A stretch of 64,000 nt of DNA from Lentisphaeria bacterium. Lineage in GTDB: Bacteria; Verrucomicrobiota; Lentisphaeria; Victivallales; Victivallaceae. Made by a program: the position numbers and the translations under genes. Under the pieces are notes generated by a model. The model was not told where the DNA came from and searched no databases. It was given only the letters and a program-made list of their open reading frames with translations. Location of the stretch: NCBI GenBank assembly GCA_018265615.1, contig JABLYX010000017.1:16699-80698 (forward strand), written 5' to 3'. Every line of letters begins with the position of its first letter. Positions within the stretch are counted from its first letter, which is position 1. Positions 1-10,179 of this stretch are shown piece after piece.

Positions 1-770
1 CCGTAAGCGCTCCAGCCGGAATTCGTCTCGTTGCCGAAATGGAAGCCGGTCCGGCCGCGGACCGCCTCCGCAACCTGCCGCCCCCACTCATATGCCATCT
101 TCTGTTTCTCCGCCGAGGTGTAGAACGGCGCGTTGAAGTAGGCGATGCAGACCACGGAGTGCAGGCCGAAGGCTTCCAGCGCGAGCAGGTCCTCCCGGAT
201 CTTGTCGATGGCGTCCCGGCGCGCCTGCACGTCTCCGGGAGCAGGGAAGACGCTGTCGACCCGGACCGTGACGACTCCCGCCTCCTTCATCATCTGCAGA
301 AGCCGCCAGCGGGTCGAGGCGCGGTAGCGGCTCAGGTGGACGTTCATGCCGATCAGCCCGGCCCGTTCCCGGCCCACCGGAGCCGGCGTGCCGAAGATGC
401 CGGATATCTCCGCTTTTCCGCCGCCGCCGGTCCGGAGCTTCGCGTGACAGAGCAGGATCTCTCCTTTGACCTCCCGGCGCTTTCCGCCGAAGAGTTCGGT
501 TTCGGCGGTGGAGCCGGGAGCGGCCGCGAGCTTGCTCTCCGCCTGTTCGACCACCGTGCCATCCGGGCGGGTGAGGGTCGCCGTCACCAGGAATTCGGCG
601 GGGACGTCGGCGTCGTTCTTCACCCGGAGCAGCGGGAGCTTCTCCGGGTCATCGCTGTTCCGCAGCAGCGTGAACGCCGCCTTGCCGATTTTTACCGGGA
701 GGTTCCGGGCCCCTGCGGGAATGGCGCAGCAGAGCAGCAGCGCCGCAAGGAATGCATATATGGCTCTCAT
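1..770 (-). CDS. Secreted glycoside-hydrolase-like protein, partial (C-terminus beyond window)
   Basis: The reverse strand is open from an ATG at 770 to the window edge (about 256 residues). It starts MRAIYAFLAALLLCC, a clear signal peptide. A beta-rich segment of roughly 120 residues follows, then a TIM-barrel-like stretch with LIGMNVHLSRYR and, near the cut end, FHFGNETNSGW, whose NE would be the acid/base of a clan GH-A glycosidase. The start overlaps the stop of the upstream enzyme gene (ATGA at 767-770), so the two are translationally coupled in one operon. Family and substrate cannot be assigned because the nucleophile region is missing. Confidence 0.75.
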   Translation of the reverse strand, partial: MRAIYAFLAALLLCCAIPAGARNLPVKIGKAAFTLLRNSDDPEKLPLLRVKNDADVPAEFLVTATLTRPDGTVVEQAESKLAAAPGSTAETELFGGKRREVKGEILLCHAKLRTGGGGKAEISGIFGTPAPVGRERAGLIGMNVHLSRYRASTRWRLLQMMKEAGVVTVRVDSVFPAPGDVQARRDAIDKIREDLLALEAFGLHSVVCIAYFNAPFYTSAEKQKMAYEWGRQVAEAVRGRTGFHFGNETNSGWSAY

Positions 771-2353
771 TGCAGGATCCTCACGTAAACCGGCAGTCTG
801 GAGAGCCGGAGCTTCAACTTTCCGTCCTTGACCTCGTTTTTTGACGCAAAGCCGTCCCATTGGACAATTTCCACGTTTTTCACGCCCGGCAGCTCAAGCT
901 CGTACTGCGGCGATTTTTCCAGGGCGTAGAGCGCAATCACATCTCCGTACCGGAACGCCTTGACCGTCTCGTCGGAGAGGTCGGCGGTATGCTTCCGGCT
1001 GCCGACTTCGCGCAGGAACGTCGCGACGGCGGCGAATGAGGCCTTGGGCGAGAGATCCGCGCGCAGCATGCCGAAGTTGTGTTCGGCCTCCCCGTTGCGG
1101 ACCCCGTCCGAAAGCAGGTCGTAGATGAAGAGCGCTTCCGCCGTCCCGGCCCGGCGGTGCTGGAGCAGCAGGCGTGACAGGTAGGCCGCCTGTTCAAGCT
1201 CGCTGACGGTGTTGCGCCCGTCTCCGGTCGGCCAGCCGACTTCGGTGATCCAGAAACGCAGTGGTTTGCCGTCCGAGCGTCTGTTTTTGTCGCAGAAGCC
1301 CCCGAGAAATTTCCAGACGGACGGGACATTCACGAATTGAACCGGGGAGCCCTTGCACGGGCCGTAGCCGCGGTCGGGGTCGGCCGGAGACATATAAGGA
1401 TGGATGCTGAACGCGTCCTGCGCATCGGTTCCCCCGGCCCTGACGATCGGGGCGATATACGCCGCGCCCGGACCGCCGCCCGCGCCGCCTCCGCCGCAGG
1501 AGATCACTGCGGCTTCCGGATCGAGCTCTTTGATTTTCGCATAGACCTTTTTCAGCAGCGGCAGGTAGACTGCGGCAGGCTTGACGTTGTTCGGCTCGTT
1601 CCAAAGCTCCCACTCTTTCACGGTACTGCCGTAGCGCTTCACGCAGTTCTCCACATACGCGAGGAACAACTCGTGCGTCCGGTCGTCGGAGGGGAAGGTC
1701 CGGTGCTTCGGGAACAGCTCGGGATAGGCGGTCTGGTTGCCGTAATCGAGGATGATCAGCGGCTTCAGGCCGCGTTCGCCCGCCAGGCGGATCATCCGGT
1801 CGATGCGCTCCGGATAGGAGAATTTGCCCGGAACCGGCTCCACCACGTTCCAGTACATCTCGTCGCGGATGCGGGTGAAGCCCGCGTGTTTGGCGAGGTC
1901 GAGCAGCTGCTCCATGTTGCGCCACTTTCCGAGGTGCGTCTGGACGCCGATGTCCGCGACCGGCTCTGCTGGAGGCGCGACGAGGCAGTAGGTTGCGCCG
2001 CGCGCCGCGGGCGGCCCGTCGACGCCGGGACGGCGCACGGCGACCGCGAGCTCGTAAAGCCCGGCACCGGGTACGTTGAAGGCGAATTCGAGGGGGGCGT
2101 GCGTTTTGGTTCCGGCTGCGAGCGTCCGGATCGAGCGTTCGTTGTACTTGTTGTTCTGAATTCCGCGCAGTTCGGCCTCCACTTCCATCTCCGGGGACTC
2201 CCCGGAGATGAAAACCGAGACCGGGAACGTGCATTTCCCCGGCGGCATCACGAGTTTCCGGCCGGGTCCGGCCAGCGTGACCGCGTAATCGGCCGCTCCC
2301 GCCATTGCGGCGGCCGTCAGCAGGAGGAGGCTCAGGAGTTGTTTCAGTTTCAT
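767..2353 (-). CDS. Secreted clan GH-A glycoside hydrolase (GH39/cellulase-like)
   Basis: 528 aa with a signal peptide (MKLKQLLSLLLLTAAAMAGA). Residues about 22-130 form a beta-sandwich-like N-terminal part. Residues 135-460 read as a (beta/alpha)8 barrel: EWELWNEPN places the acid/base at E253, and FWITEVGWPT places the nucleophile at E371. SIHPYMSP is also typical of GH39/GH5-like enzymes. The substrate is not readable from sequence. It lies 13 bp downstream of a pseudopilin gene and overlaps the next GH gene by 4 bp, so it belongs to the 1-4498 operon headed by a sulfatase, suggesting a sulfated glycan target (inference). Confidence 0.85.
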   Translation of the reverse strand: MKLKQLLSLLLLTAAAMAGAADYAVTLAGPGRKLVMPPGKCTFPVSVFISGESPEMEVEAELRGIQNNKYNERSIRTLAAGTKTHAPLEFAFNVPGAGLYELAVAVRRPGVDGPPAARGATYCLVAPPAEPVADIGVQTHLGKWRNMEQLLDLAKHAGFTRIRDEMYWNVVEPVPGKFSYPERIDRMIRLAGERGLKPLIILDYGNQTAYPELFPKHRTFPSDDRTHELFLAYVENCVKRYGSTVKEWELWNEPNNVKPAAVYLPLLKKVYAKIKELDPEAAVISCGGGGAGGGPGAAYIAPIVRAGGTDAQDAFSIHPYMSPADPDRGYGPCKGSPVQFVNVPSVWKFLGGFCDKNRRSDGKPLRFWITEVGWPTGDGRNTVSELEQAAYLSRLLLQHRRAGTAEALFIYDLLSDGVRNGEAEHNFGMLRADLSPKASFAAVATFLREVGSRKHTADLSDETVKAFRYGDVIALYALEKSPQYELELPGVKNVEIVQWDGFASKNEVKDGKLKLRLSRLPVYVRILQ

Positions 2354-2366
2354 ATATCCGGCTCCG

Positions 2367-3104
2367 TCAGAAGTTGCAGTTGAAGTCGCGTGCGTCGCTC
2401 CCGAGGGCCAGGAAGCGGAATTTCTGCGGCATCTGGTTCAGCTCGCGCCAGCCGAGCGTCCCGACGTGGCCGTCCGCGAAGGAGACGTTGGCCCGTTCGT
2501 TGTGGATCAGGCAGAGCCGGCTGCCGGAGCAGGTCTGCCCGTTGAAGCATACGGCGGGCAGCGCGGTGTTCTTGTTCATCGCATCCCCGAACATGATGAA
2601 CCGGCTGGGCTGCTTCATGCGGTGCAGGACGAAGACAGCCTGCTGGTTGGCCGTTCCGGCCCACGGTTTGGCGAGGATGTCGCTGTTGTAGTTGGCGTCG
2701 GCCTGGCCGCCGTCCCACCAGATCCAGGTGCCGTAGGTGTTGTTGCGCGCCTTGGCGAGTTCCGCATTGAGGTCCTTTTCCGCCTCGACGATCAGCGAGG
2801 GACAGAGCCGCTGGCTCTTGAGCGTGATATGCCCGGTACGCTGCAGCGCGGCCCAGGTCCAGAGCGTCGTGGCGGAGTCCGGCTTCAGGACGATCGGAAC
2901 CTGCCCCTGAAAGTCGTTGGAGTACATGTTCGCCGCCATGCCGTACTGCTTGAGCGCGTTGACGCAGCTGCTCGCCTTGGCGCGGTCGCGCGCCTTGTTC
3001 AGTGCAGGCAGCAGCATGGAGGCAAGGATGGCGATGATTGCAATTACGACGAGCAATTCGATCAATGTAAACGGGGACATCTGGCGGTTCTGCTGGCGTT
3101 TCAT
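2367..3104 (-). CDS. Pseudopilin-like protein with prepilin N-terminal cleavage/methylation motif
   Basis: 245 aa from the ATG at 3104, chosen because an AAGGAG site lies 7-8 bases upstream; an ATG at 3179 is in frame but lacks a good site. Near the N-terminus [17 protein letters not shown] gives the prepilin-peptidase site with the conserved Glu at mature +5, followed by a single hydrophobic helix. [18 protein letters not shown] is the usual alpha-1C helix continuation. The C-terminal part has [18 protein letters not shown], the H-x9-DG-like signature of this family (DUF1559/SBP_bac_10 type). Cysteines suggest disulphides. It sits between a sulfatase and two glycosidases in one operon. Confidence 0.85.
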   Translation of the reverse strand: MKRQQNRQMSPFTLIELLVVIAIIAILASMLLPALNKARDRAKASSCVNALKQYGMAANMYSNDFQGQVPIVLKPDSATTLWTWAALQRTGHITLKSQRLCPSLIVEAEKDLNAELAKARNNTYGTWIWWDGGQADANYNSDILAKPWAGTANQQAVFVLHRMKQPSRFIMFGDAMNKNTALPAVCFNGQTCSGSRLCLIHNERANVSFADGHVGTLGWRELNQMPQKFRFLALGSDARDFNCNF

Positions 3105-3175
3105 CTTCAGGCTCCTTCTGTTTGGGATGCGGTGACTGTTCTCTGTTATGCTGAATGGTTCCTGTTTGCGGGTAT

Positions 3176-4498
3176 TCATGCGGTCGGCTCGATTGCGTCC
3201 TGCCGGTCGAGGAACGCTCCCACCGGGACGGTGAGCAGACCGTCGCGCAGCGGGTCCCCGGTCTCCCGCATCCAGCCGTCGAGTTTTTCGCGCAGCTCTT
3301 CGAGAACCGCCCGGTAATGGGGATCATCGGAAAGCGAATGGCATTCGGCAGGATCGTAATAGAGGTCGAACAGCTGCTCTTCGGGGATGCGCGGCCGCTC
3401 CGCGATTTCCCCGTTGGCGACCAGGAAGCGCTTGATGATGCCGTCGTCGATGTTCGGCAGAACGGTCTTTTCGTAGGGGTCGAAGCGGCGGACGTAGCGG
3501 TAACGTTCGGTCCGCACCGAGCGCTGCATGTCCGCCGCGGCGTGGAACGAGATTTCTCCGTAGACCGCATCCCGCAGGGCCTCCTTCTCCCCGCTGATCA
3601 GCGGCAGCAGCGATTCCCCTTCGAGCCACGCCGGCGGGGGAAGCCCCGCCCAGTCGCAGACGGTGGGGTATACGTCGAGGTGTGAGGTCAGCGCGTCAGT
3701 GACCTGCCCCGAGGTCACGCCGGGGATCCGCAAAATCAGCATCACGCCGCAGCCGTTGTCGGAGAGCGTGCATTTCATGCCGGGGAAGGCGGGGCCGTGG
3801 TCGCTGGTCACGATCAGGAGCGTGTCGTCGAGCAGCGCGGCGCGGCGCAGCGCTCCGATCACCTGCCCGAAGCAGCGGTCGACGTGGCGGACCATTGTGG
3901 AGAACGCGGCCCAGTCGAGCCGGCACTCCGGAATGTCCGGTATCGGGGCCGGGGGGCGCATGTAGTCGGGGTTGTCTTCGGGGTCCGGAACCTGCGGGAA
4001 CTTCCGGTGGGTGGAGACCAGCCCGAGCGACAGGAAGAACGGCCGTTCATGGCTCCGTTCCAGATAGCCGCAGGCGGATTGCGTGTTCGCGGCGTCGATC
4101 CTCATCCGCAGCCGCGCGACATCTTCGCATTCCGCAGTTTCCCTGCACTGGAAGTCGAGCTCGTACCCGAGGTTGCCGGCGTCGCCCGCGAATTCATGCT
4201 GGACGCCGCAGAGCACGGTTTCATATCCGTGGCCGCGCAGGAAGGAGGCGAGGTGGCGCTTCGGGTCGTTCAGGTGGAAGCCGCGGTGCGCCAGTCCGAA
4301 CATGCCGCACTGGTGCGGATACTGGCCGGTCAGCAGCGAGGCGCGTGCCGGCGAGCAGGTCGGACAGCAGTCGAACGCTTTCCGGAACAGCGCCGATTCC
4401 CGCGACAGCGCGGCGAGGTGCGGCGTGTCGAGCGCGTAGCCGTACGGCGAAATGCAGCGCCCCGTATCGTGGGTGTGCAGGTAAACGATGTTTTTCAT
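3176..4498 (-). CDS. Sulfatase of the alkaline phosphatase superfamily (Cys-type, heparan N-sulfatase-like)
   Basis: 440 aa. C48-S-P-A-R52 inside [19 protein letters not shown] is the Cys-type sulfatase signature in which the Cys becomes formylglycine; D11 and [10 protein letters not shown] (metal/phosphatase fold) support the family. The overall pattern resembles SGSH-like (N-sulfoglucosamine) sulfatases, but substrate is not certain. No signal peptide is visible ([15 protein letters not shown]), so it may act in the cytoplasm or be exported otherwise. No maturase gene (anSME) is in this window. It is the first gene of the minus-strand operon; a strong promoter lies about 160 bp upstream. 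Confidence 0.9.
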   Translation of the reverse strand: MKNIVYLHTHDTGRCISPYGYALDTPHLAALSRESALFRKAFDCCPTCSPARASLLTGQYPHQCGMFGLAHRGFHLNDPKRHLASFLRGHGYETVLCGVQHEFAGDAGNLGYELDFQCRETAECEDVARLRMRIDAANTQSACGYLERSHERPFFLSLGLVSTHRKFPQVPDPEDNPDYMRPPAPIPDIPECRLDWAAFSTMVRHVDRCFGQVIGALRRAALLDDTLLIVTSDHGPAFPGMKCTLSDNGCGVMLILRIPGVTSGQVTDALTSHLDVYPTVCDWAGLPPPAWLEGESLLPLISGEKEALRDAVYGEISFHAAADMQRSVRTERYRYVRRFDPYEKTVLPNIDDGIIKRFLVANGEIAERPRIPEEQLFDLYYDPAECHSLSDDPHYRAVLEELREKLDGWMRETGDPLRDGLLTVPVGAFLDRQDAIEPTA

Positions 4499-4656
4499 GG
4501 CCTGTTTCCTGTCTGGCTGTTTCCGGGGAGGCGTCGTGCGGGCGGCTGCGGCGGCCGGGATGGCCGGGGCGTGTCGATATCAGGATAAAGGATTCTCATT
4601 CGCATTGTTCCCCATTGAAGATGAACCGAACTCAAATATCGCTGTTTCTACAGAAT

Positions 4657-4685
4657 ATTATACGCAAAACGCATCTTGTTTGCAA
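4657..4685 (-). promoter_or_regulatory. Sigma-70-type promoter of the sulfatase operon
   Basis: On the minus strand TTGCAA (4685-4680) is followed after exactly 17 bases by TATAAT (4662-4657). It is the best promoter match between the divergent sulfatase and AraC genes and would give a leader of about 150 bases. The 4499-4831 interval otherwise holds no open gene. Confidence 0.6.
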
Positions 4686-4771
4686 TAGCGGATACCGATT
4701 AAAAATATAACAGAGAGATTTTTTCTGCGGACAGGCGGCCCGGACATTTCCGGATTTTCTCAGGCGACGTC

Positions 4772-4800
4772 TTGCAATCCGCCGGAACGTGCGTTATACT
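4772..4800 (+). promoter_or_regulatory. Sigma-70-type promoter of the AraC regulator
   Basis: TTGCAA (4772-4777), a 17-base spacer, then TATACT (4795-4800), ending about 31 bases before the chosen ATG at 4832. It shares the TTGCAA -35 hexamer with the divergent sulfatase promoter. Confidence 0.55.
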
Positions 4801-4831
4801 CGTTGAAGGCGAAAACCTGAAGGGGGCGAAA

Positions 4832-5713
4832 ATGAAAGAAATCGACCGCTGGCAGCTCAATCCGGTTCCGCGCGGGGCCACCTATCGGAGTTGGGATTCA
4901 TTTTATATCGCGCCGCGCATCCTCTATGCCTATCAGCTGCTGTACGTATTCGGCGGCAGCGGCGAAGGCAGGCTCGACGGGGAGGCGTTCCCATTGGAGG
5001 CGGGTACGCTGGTGATGTACGGTCCCGGTTGCCGCCACGAGTTCAGGAGTGTGCCGGGCGCCGCGTTCGTCATGGCGATGATCTGCTTCTCCTGGTACGA
5101 TGTCGGGGAGGAGAAGCGGGCGCTGGGCAACCGTTTTGTCGGGAAGGCCGACGCGGAGTACTGGCGGTGGGCTGACGAGCCGGTCCGGGTCGCGGGGCTC
5201 CCGGAGTTCCCGTTCCGCCTCGTCCTGCCGGATCTGCCGTGGAGGCGGGAGTTCGAGGTGCAGCTGAAGGAGCTTGGTTCGGCCTGGCGGCTGCATTTCA
5301 CGCAACCTCTGGTGTACCGGGCGAAATCGGTCCTGGCCGGACTGCTGTTCCGGCTCGAGCAGCAACAGCAGCTCGAGAGCCCCGAACGCGAACCGGTGCT
5401 GCTGGCGCGGATCCTGAACGACATCTATGTGAACCACGCCTCGGACCTGCTGCGCGGCGACGTGGCGGCCAGGATCGGAATCAGCGAAAGCTACCTGACC
5501 GCCCTGCTGCTGAAGCACCGGCACGTGAATTTCACCGAATGCCTCAATGCGGCCCGGCTGAAAGCGGCCCTTGAGCTGCTTCAGTACAGCAATCTGTCGA
5601 TCAACGAGATCGCGGAGGCCGTCGGTTTCAACAGCACCAGCTACTTCGTGGAGCGGTTCCGGAGACAGTACGGCGTTCCGCCGGGGAAGTCCCGCCGCGG
5701 CCTTCTCTGCTGA
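4832..5713 (+). CDS. AraC-family transcriptional regulator
   Basis: 293 aa from the ATG at 4832, preceded by AAGGGGG; a TTG at 4772 would lie inside the promoter -35 and is rejected. The N-terminal half is a cupin-like sensor (YVFGGSGEGRLDGEAFPLEAGTLV pattern, His-rich GCRHEF). The C-terminal 100 residues carry two helix-turn-helices: VAARIGISESYLTALLLKH and SINEIAEAVGFNSTSYFVERF, the standard AraC signature. It is divergent from the sulfatase/GH operon and is the likely activator of that locus in response to a sugar released by it (inference from placement). Confidence 0.9.
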   Translation: MKEIDRWQLNPVPRGATYRSWDSFYIAPRILYAYQLLYVFGGSGEGRLDGEAFPLEAGTLVMYGPGCRHEFRSVPGAAFVMAMICFSWYDVGEEKRALGNRFVGKADAEYWRWADEPVRVAGLPEFPFRLVLPDLPWRREFEVQLKELGSAWRLHFTQPLVYRAKSVLAGLLFRLEQQQQLESPEREPVLLARILNDIYVNHASDLLRGDVAARIGISESYLTALLLKHRHVNFTECLNAARLKAALELLQYSNLSINEIAEAVGFNSTSYFVERFRRQYGVPPGKSRRGLLC

Positions 5714-5853
5714 CCGGACCGGGGAAACCGATATATAGTTAGAGAAAATGAAATATTTCAATGTCTTTAATATAATAAATCCCGATGTTCTTCCGTTGAT
5801 ATGGTATGCAAACCGGATCGGTGAACCTGAATGAACGAGAAAGGCGGTATGGG

Positions 5854-6798
5854 ATGAAGACGGTCGGAACATGGTGTGCGGCATTGCTGGCGGGATTCCT
5901 GGCGTTCGGCGCGGCGGCGACGGAGAGGGTTACGATCCGCGACAACTCCGGCCGCGAGCTCGGAACGGTCGAGCTGGACGGTATTTATACGCAGGATGAG
6001 CTTGACCGCAAGATCGATGAGATCAGGGATGAGCTTATAAACAAGATGAAATCGGAGCTGGCCCGGGCGCAGGCGGAGGCCGAGCAGAAAATCCGGAAGG
6101 AGCTGACCAGCTGCGTCCCGTACGGTGAAATGACGTTTTATTACGATCCGGCCGGCTACCTTACCGGAAGCGCCGCGAAGATCGGCGATGTGACCACCCG
6201 GCGCGACGCGGCCGGAGCCGTGATCGGGAGCGAGCTCGTCAAGGGCGTGACAACCTACTGTTATGACGCGAACGGCAAGCTGACCGGAACGCGGGTTGTG
6301 AGCGGCAATGCCGTCACGGTGTGCGACGCAACGGGCAGGATGACCTCCCGCGAGGTAACGACAGGCGCGCTGACGACCTGTTACGACGCTTCCGGCAGGG
6401 TTGCCTATACCGGCCGGAAGGAGGGGTACACCACGACGTTCCGCAATCCGGTGGGATACAAGATCAGTTCGGTTACGGAGGGTGCGGGCGACACGGTCTG
6501 GCGCAACGACATCGACGCGATTACCGCCACGGCGAAAAAGAAGGTCCTTTACAAGACCTGGTTCGCCGGCCGGCTCACCAATACGGACGACCCGGCCACG
6601 CTGCACCTGACCGTGCAGCAGAGCGCCGCGCAGGCCGCGCGGGAGGCCCAGTTCGAGCGCGATGTGAAGAGCGGGAAAATCGTCCTGCACTACAATGTCC
6701 GGGGGGACCTGATCGGCATGACCCGGAAGGACGGGAATACCGTGAAACGCTACGACGCGGCGGGCGGGCTGATGGGGTCCAATCCCGTTCCCCGGTAA
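5854..6798 (+). CDS. Secreted protein with coiled coil and YD/RHS-like short repeats
   Basis: 314 aa from the ATG at 5854 (MKTVGTWCAALLAGFLAFG, signal peptide); earlier in-frame codons would add a polar extension. Residues about 45-95 (YTQDELDRKIDEIRDELI, then Ala/Glu/Lys-rich) predict a charged coiled coil. From about residue 100 there are at least five degenerate units of the form (T)xxYDAxGKLTGTRVVSG, e.g. YYDPAGYLTG, CYDANGKLTG, CDATGRMTSR, CYDASGRVAY, resembling MORN/YD-type beta repeats. No catalytic motif is seen. It stands alone between an AraC gene and a convergent pseudopilin gene. Function unknown. Confidence 0.7.
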   Translation: MKTVGTWCAALLAGFLAFGAAATERVTIRDNSGRELGTVELDGIYTQDELDRKIDEIRDELINKMKSELARAQAEAEQKIRKELTSCVPYGEMTFYYDPAGYLTGSAAKIGDVTTRRDAAGAVIGSELVKGVTTYCYDANGKLTGTRVVSGNAVTVCDATGRMTSREVTTGALTTCYDASGRVAYTGRKEGYTTTFRNPVGYKISSVTEGAGDTVWRNDIDAITATAKKKVLYKTWFAGRLTNTDDPATLHLTVQQSAAQAAREAQFERDVKSGKIVLHYNVRGDLIGMTRKDGNTVKRYDAAGGLMGSNPVPR

Positions 6799-6830
6799 GG
6801 AAGCGCGCCGCCGCCGTCCGGTTCCCTGTC

Positions 6831-7553
6831 CTACGGCAGCAGGACGAGGTTCGAGTCGTAGCCGGCCGCGAACGCGCGGATCGGCCGCTGCTTCAGGTTC
6901 CCCCAGTTCATCGCTTCGGTGTGCCCGTCGGCGGCGGCGAGGTTCGCCCGGCTGCCGTGCAGCAGGTGGACCGCCCCTTTCTGGGCGGAATCCACAGCCT
7001 CTTCCGGGAAGAAGGCGTGAAAGCCGCGGCCGTTCTGCGCGGCGGAATCGGCGGCCATGAAGGTCTGCGACGGTCTCGCGATCCGGTTGACCGGGTAGAA
7101 GATCCCGCCCGCGCTCTTGACCCGGAACGCGTCGTACTCCTTCCGGCCGGTCCAGACGACGTAGAGGAAGCCGTACACGTCATCCCAGCCGAAGCTTCCG
7201 GCCTGCTGCAGCGGACGGTTCAGCCGGTTGCCCGGACACTGCATGGATTTCAGGGGGAGGTAGGCGTTTCTCCGCATGGGCAGCTCCCCGCTGTTCGATT
7301 GAAGCCCCCCGAGCGCCACGGACCAGGGTTCCCAGACGGAGCCGATGATGAGGTGGCTGACCATGTTGTCTTTATAGTCCATCGCATAGCTCATCTGCGC
7401 CTTCATGAGCTGCCCGAGGTTGTTTGTGCAGTTGACGGCGTGCGCCCGCTCCCGCGCCCGGGAGAGGGACGGCAGCAGCATCGCGGCGAGGATCGTGATG
7501 ATCGCGATGACGACGAGGAGCTCGATAAGGGTGAAATCCGTTTTTTTCCGCAT
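6831..7553 (-). CDS. Pseudopilin-like protein (prepilin-type N-terminus)
   Basis: 240 aa from the ATG at 7553; CAGGAG lies 8 bases upstream, inside the end of the preceding GH gene. [19 protein letters not shown] is a short leader plus class III/type II prepilin motif with Glu+5. [19 protein letters not shown] and [20 protein letters not shown] (H-x9-DG-like) complete the DUF1559-type pattern. It is the second gene of a two-gene operon 5 bp behind a large agarase-like glycosidase, so probably shares its LacI control. Confidence 0.85.
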   Translation of the reverse strand: MRKKTDFTLIELLVVIAIITILAAMLLPSLSRARERAHAVNCTNNLGQLMKAQMSYAMDYKDNMVSHLIIGSVWEPWSVALGGLQSNSGELPMRRNAYLPLKSMQCPGNRLNRPLQQAGSFGWDDVYGFLYVVWTGRKEYDAFRVKSAGGIFYPVNRIARPSQTFMAADSAAQNGRGFHAFFPEEAVDSAQKGAVHLLHGSRANLAAADGHTEAMNWGNLKQRPIRAFAAGYDSNLVLLP

Positions 7554-7558
7554 GGCGG

Positions 7559-10126
7559 TCACTCCTGTTCAGCAGGGTTGTTGAAAGTTGAAATATCGCA
7601 CAGCTTTCCGTTCAGCCGGTATTCGTACATGCGTTCTCCGGCAAGCCGCATCGCTCCGGTCAGCTCCTCATACGGCGTGTCGGCCGTGTCCACCACGCCG
7701 AACTGGTAGTTTTCGCCGTCGAACCGCCCGGTCAGCGGCTGGTCGACCCAGGTGAACCAATGGGCGCCGACGATGTTCGGATGCGTGAGGGCGCCTTCCA
7801 TGAACCGGAGGTAGGCGCGGGCCCGGTCCCGCTGCGTGACTCCGCCGGTGCGGAGCGCGTCATTGAACATGCCGCGGCCGCGGACGTTGAATGAGAATTC
7901 CCCGACCAGCAGCGGGACGTCCGGCAGGTCCCGGAGCATGTACTGCGCCATGGAGTTCGAGTAGCTGTTGAAGCTGACCGCGTCGCAGTATTTCGCGGCG
8001 ATGCGGAACAGATACGGCATATCGGGGTGGCAGCGCCCGTTGAAGCGCGAGCCGAGAAAGAGGCGGCCCGGCGCGGCCTGCCGGAGCGTGTCGCGGCAGA
8101 CGCGGAAGAACTCTTCGGTCAGGATGTCGCTGAATGCCTCAAGGTCGCGCTTTGCCGCTTCCGTCCGGGGGACGGCGGCGTCGGCGGCAAACGCGTCCCA
8201 CGAAGCGCAGGAGGTCCCCCAGCTCCGGTTCAGGGCGGAGACGTCGCGGTATTTCTGCGCGAGGAACCGCCGGAGCGCCTGCCGGGCCGGAGCTTCCGGG
8301 GGGAGCCGGAGCGTATGTTCCGCAAGCTCCGCATGGCGGCCGAATTCGAGTTCGTTGCCGACGAAGTAGCCGATGCACCACGGGTCGTCGATGCTCCGGC
8401 TGAATTTCTCCGAGCGCAGGTTTTCTTCGAGCGCCGTCCGGAAAGCGGGGTCGAAGGGGTCGTAGAACTTCGGTCCGATGCGGGGGGCCCTGCCGTTGTC
8501 GAAGAGCACGGCGGTGTACGGCGTCCCGCCCGCGCGGCAGAGGGCGGGCTCCGACCAGCCGCCGATCGTGTTGAGCCCCCACGCCTCGAGGCGGCGGCTG
8601 GTCCTTTCGGAGAAGCCGGGATGGAGCGGTTCCCCGTACTTCCTCAGAAGGTTGGCACGGACGAAATCGAGGCTCCCGGAGGCGGGCGCCCCGGCGGCGA
8701 ACCAGGCCGGATCCGGCACGCGGAAATCGTCGAAGCTGACGATCGCATTGACGCCGTGCGAGAGGAACAGCTTTCCTTCGGGATCGACGAGGAACCATTT
8801 GCCGCGATATTTTTCGGTGCGGAACGCCCCGGTCGCCGCGAGCTGCGGGCCCGCTTCCCAGCCGCCGTAGCGGTTCCAGTCCGGGATGCGCCCGCGTTCG
8901 GCGAGGGCGGCGGCTTCGGCTTCGCGGCGGCGTTCGAGGTCTCCGGGACCCTTGATTTTCTCCGGCCAGTCGGCGTGGACATACTGGCCGAACGCATCGA
9001 CGAACGGAAAGAAGCGTTCCGGGTCGTCGAGCGGAGCGGGGGAGGGGGCGGACGGCTTTCCCGGGCGCAGGCCGCCGACCCTCACGCGCACGGTTCCGCC
9101 CGTTGTGGTTTTGTGCGGATACTGCGTGTAGAGCGTGATCTGCGTGATCCGGTCCGCAAAGAGGTTCGGTGCCTTGTCGACGCCCTCCGGCGCCCCCTTG
9201 AGACGGCTGCTGAAGCGGATGCGGGAGCGTGGTTCCACATGCGGCAGATACAGCTCGAGCTGCCGCTTTTCCCGGGGATTCAGCGCGATGGCCGTGTAGA
9301 CCGAGCGCTCCTTCTCCTGCGCCCCGGCGACGGAGTTGATCCTCATATGGAACTCGACCTGCTCTGTTTCGCTCAGATTCTCAACATCGAGCAGGAGCGT
9401 GGAGACTCCCGAGCAGTCCCAGACGCCGCTTTGCGGTTCCAGCCGGACGCCGGGAAAGCCGGGGCCGCGAAGCTCGAGTTCAAGCTCCGCGCCCTGCCGC
9501 CGGAACCGGGCGTCCCCGGCGAGGACGCTGATTTGCGCCTGCTCCAGCGAGGGGAAGCGGGATCCCGCGGCAGGTGTTTCCGCCGGACCGGTTTCCAGCC
9601 CCGTGAGGGAAAGTGTGCCGGAGAGCTCCGCGCCTGCCGTCGGATCCAGCCAGATCCGGACCATCCGCAGCGGGAAGTCGGGCCTTTTGTTCGCGGGCGA
9701 CCCGCCCCAGGCGTCGCGCCTGTCCGTGACCGGGCGCAGGACGAACACCTGCTCTCCCGGAGCGTCGAGGGTCCGGAGGCGCTTCGGCGATGCATAGCTG
9801 TACAGCAGGGTTTCGCCGTCCCGGTCGACGCATTCAAAATAGAGCCGGTGTCCGGTGGAATTGTTGAAGACGCGGAGCCGGAGGAGCTCCGCCTCCGTCG
9901 CAAGAACCGGTATTTTTTTCGGCGCGAGATAGAGCTGGTGACGGCTCCCCGTTCCGGAGAAACGATAGTTCACCTTCAGCGCCTCTCCGTCCGCCTCCAG
10001 GCTGCTTTGCGCCGCATCGGCGCCGGAAAGGCTCCAATGCTCCGGCGCAAGCGTTTCTCCGGCAAGCGGAAACACAATTCCCGCCGCCGCGATTCCCGCC
10101 AGTGCCGCTTTTTTCAGGATTGACAT
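7559..10126 (-). CDS. Large secreted glycoside hydrolase (agarase/GH42-like clan GH-A)
   Basis: 855 aa, signal peptide at the N-terminus ([19 protein letters not shown]), AAGGAG ribosome site. Residues about 25-370 hold two beta-sandwich/CBM-like parts. The catalytic barrel starts near [20 protein letters not shown], typical of agarase-like enzymes. [12 protein letters not shown] contains the NE acid/base and [14 protein letters not shown] the likely nucleophile Glu; [20 protein letters not shown] resembles GH42/GH50 segments. A LacI-type operator lies 22-35 bases upstream of the start and matches one at the adjacent lacI-type gene. The exact GH family is not certain. Confidence 0.85.
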   Translation of the reverse strand: MSILKKAALAGIAAAGIVFPLAGETLAPEHWSLSGADAAQSSLEADGEALKVNYRFSGTGSRHQLYLAPKKIPVLATEAELLRLRVFNNSTGHRLYFECVDRDGETLLYSYASPKRLRTLDAPGEQVFVLRPVTDRRDAWGGSPANKRPDFPLRMVRIWLDPTAGAELSGTLSLTGLETGPAETPAAGSRFPSLEQAQISVLAGDARFRRQGAELELELRGPGFPGVRLEPQSGVWDCSGVSTLLLDVENLSETEQVEFHMRINSVAGAQEKERSVYTAIALNPREKRQLELYLPHVEPRSRIRFSSRLKGAPEGVDKAPNLFADRITQITLYTQYPHKTTTGGTVRVRVGGLRPGKPSAPSPAPLDDPERFFPFVDAFGQYVHADWPEKIKGPGDLERRREAEAAALAERGRIPDWNRYGGWEAGPQLAATGAFRTEKYRGKWFLVDPEGKLFLSHGVNAIVSFDDFRVPDPAWFAAGAPASGSLDFVRANLLRKYGEPLHPGFSERTSRRLEAWGLNTIGGWSEPALCRAGGTPYTAVLFDNGRAPRIGPKFYDPFDPAFRTALEENLRSEKFSRSIDDPWCIGYFVGNELEFGRHAELAEHTLRLPPEAPARQALRRFLAQKYRDVSALNRSWGTSCASWDAFAADAAVPRTEAAKRDLEAFSDILTEEFFRVCRDTLRQAAPGRLFLGSRFNGRCHPDMPYLFRIAAKYCDAVSFNSYSNSMAQYMLRDLPDVPLLVGEFSFNVRGRGMFNDALRTGGVTQRDRARAYLRFMEGALTHPNIVGAHWFTWVDQPLTGRFDGENYQFGVVDTADTPYEELTGAMRLAGERMYEYRLNGKLCDISTFNNPAEQE

Positions 10127-10147
10127 CAGATATGCTCCTTATAGTTT

Positions 10148-10161
10148 ATCAAACGATTGAT
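10148..10161 (-). promoter_or_regulatory. LacI-type operator upstream of the agarase-like GH gene
   Basis: The plus strand reads ATCAAACGATTGAT, an inverted repeat (ATCAA-N4-TTGAT) extending outward as TTATCAAACGATTGATGA. The identical 14-mer in reverse complement lies in front of the regulator gene (11317-11330). Both are within about 35 bases of a start codon, as expected for autoregulated LacI repressors. Confidence 0.75.
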
Positions 10162-10179
10162 GAATCAGGCGAAAAAAGA

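Noticed and set aside
8027..10123. 698-aa ORF on the plus strand
   Set aside because: Antisense to the 855-aa GH gene; low-complexity Arg/Gly/Pro-rich translation, no domain, typical shadow of high-GC codon bias.
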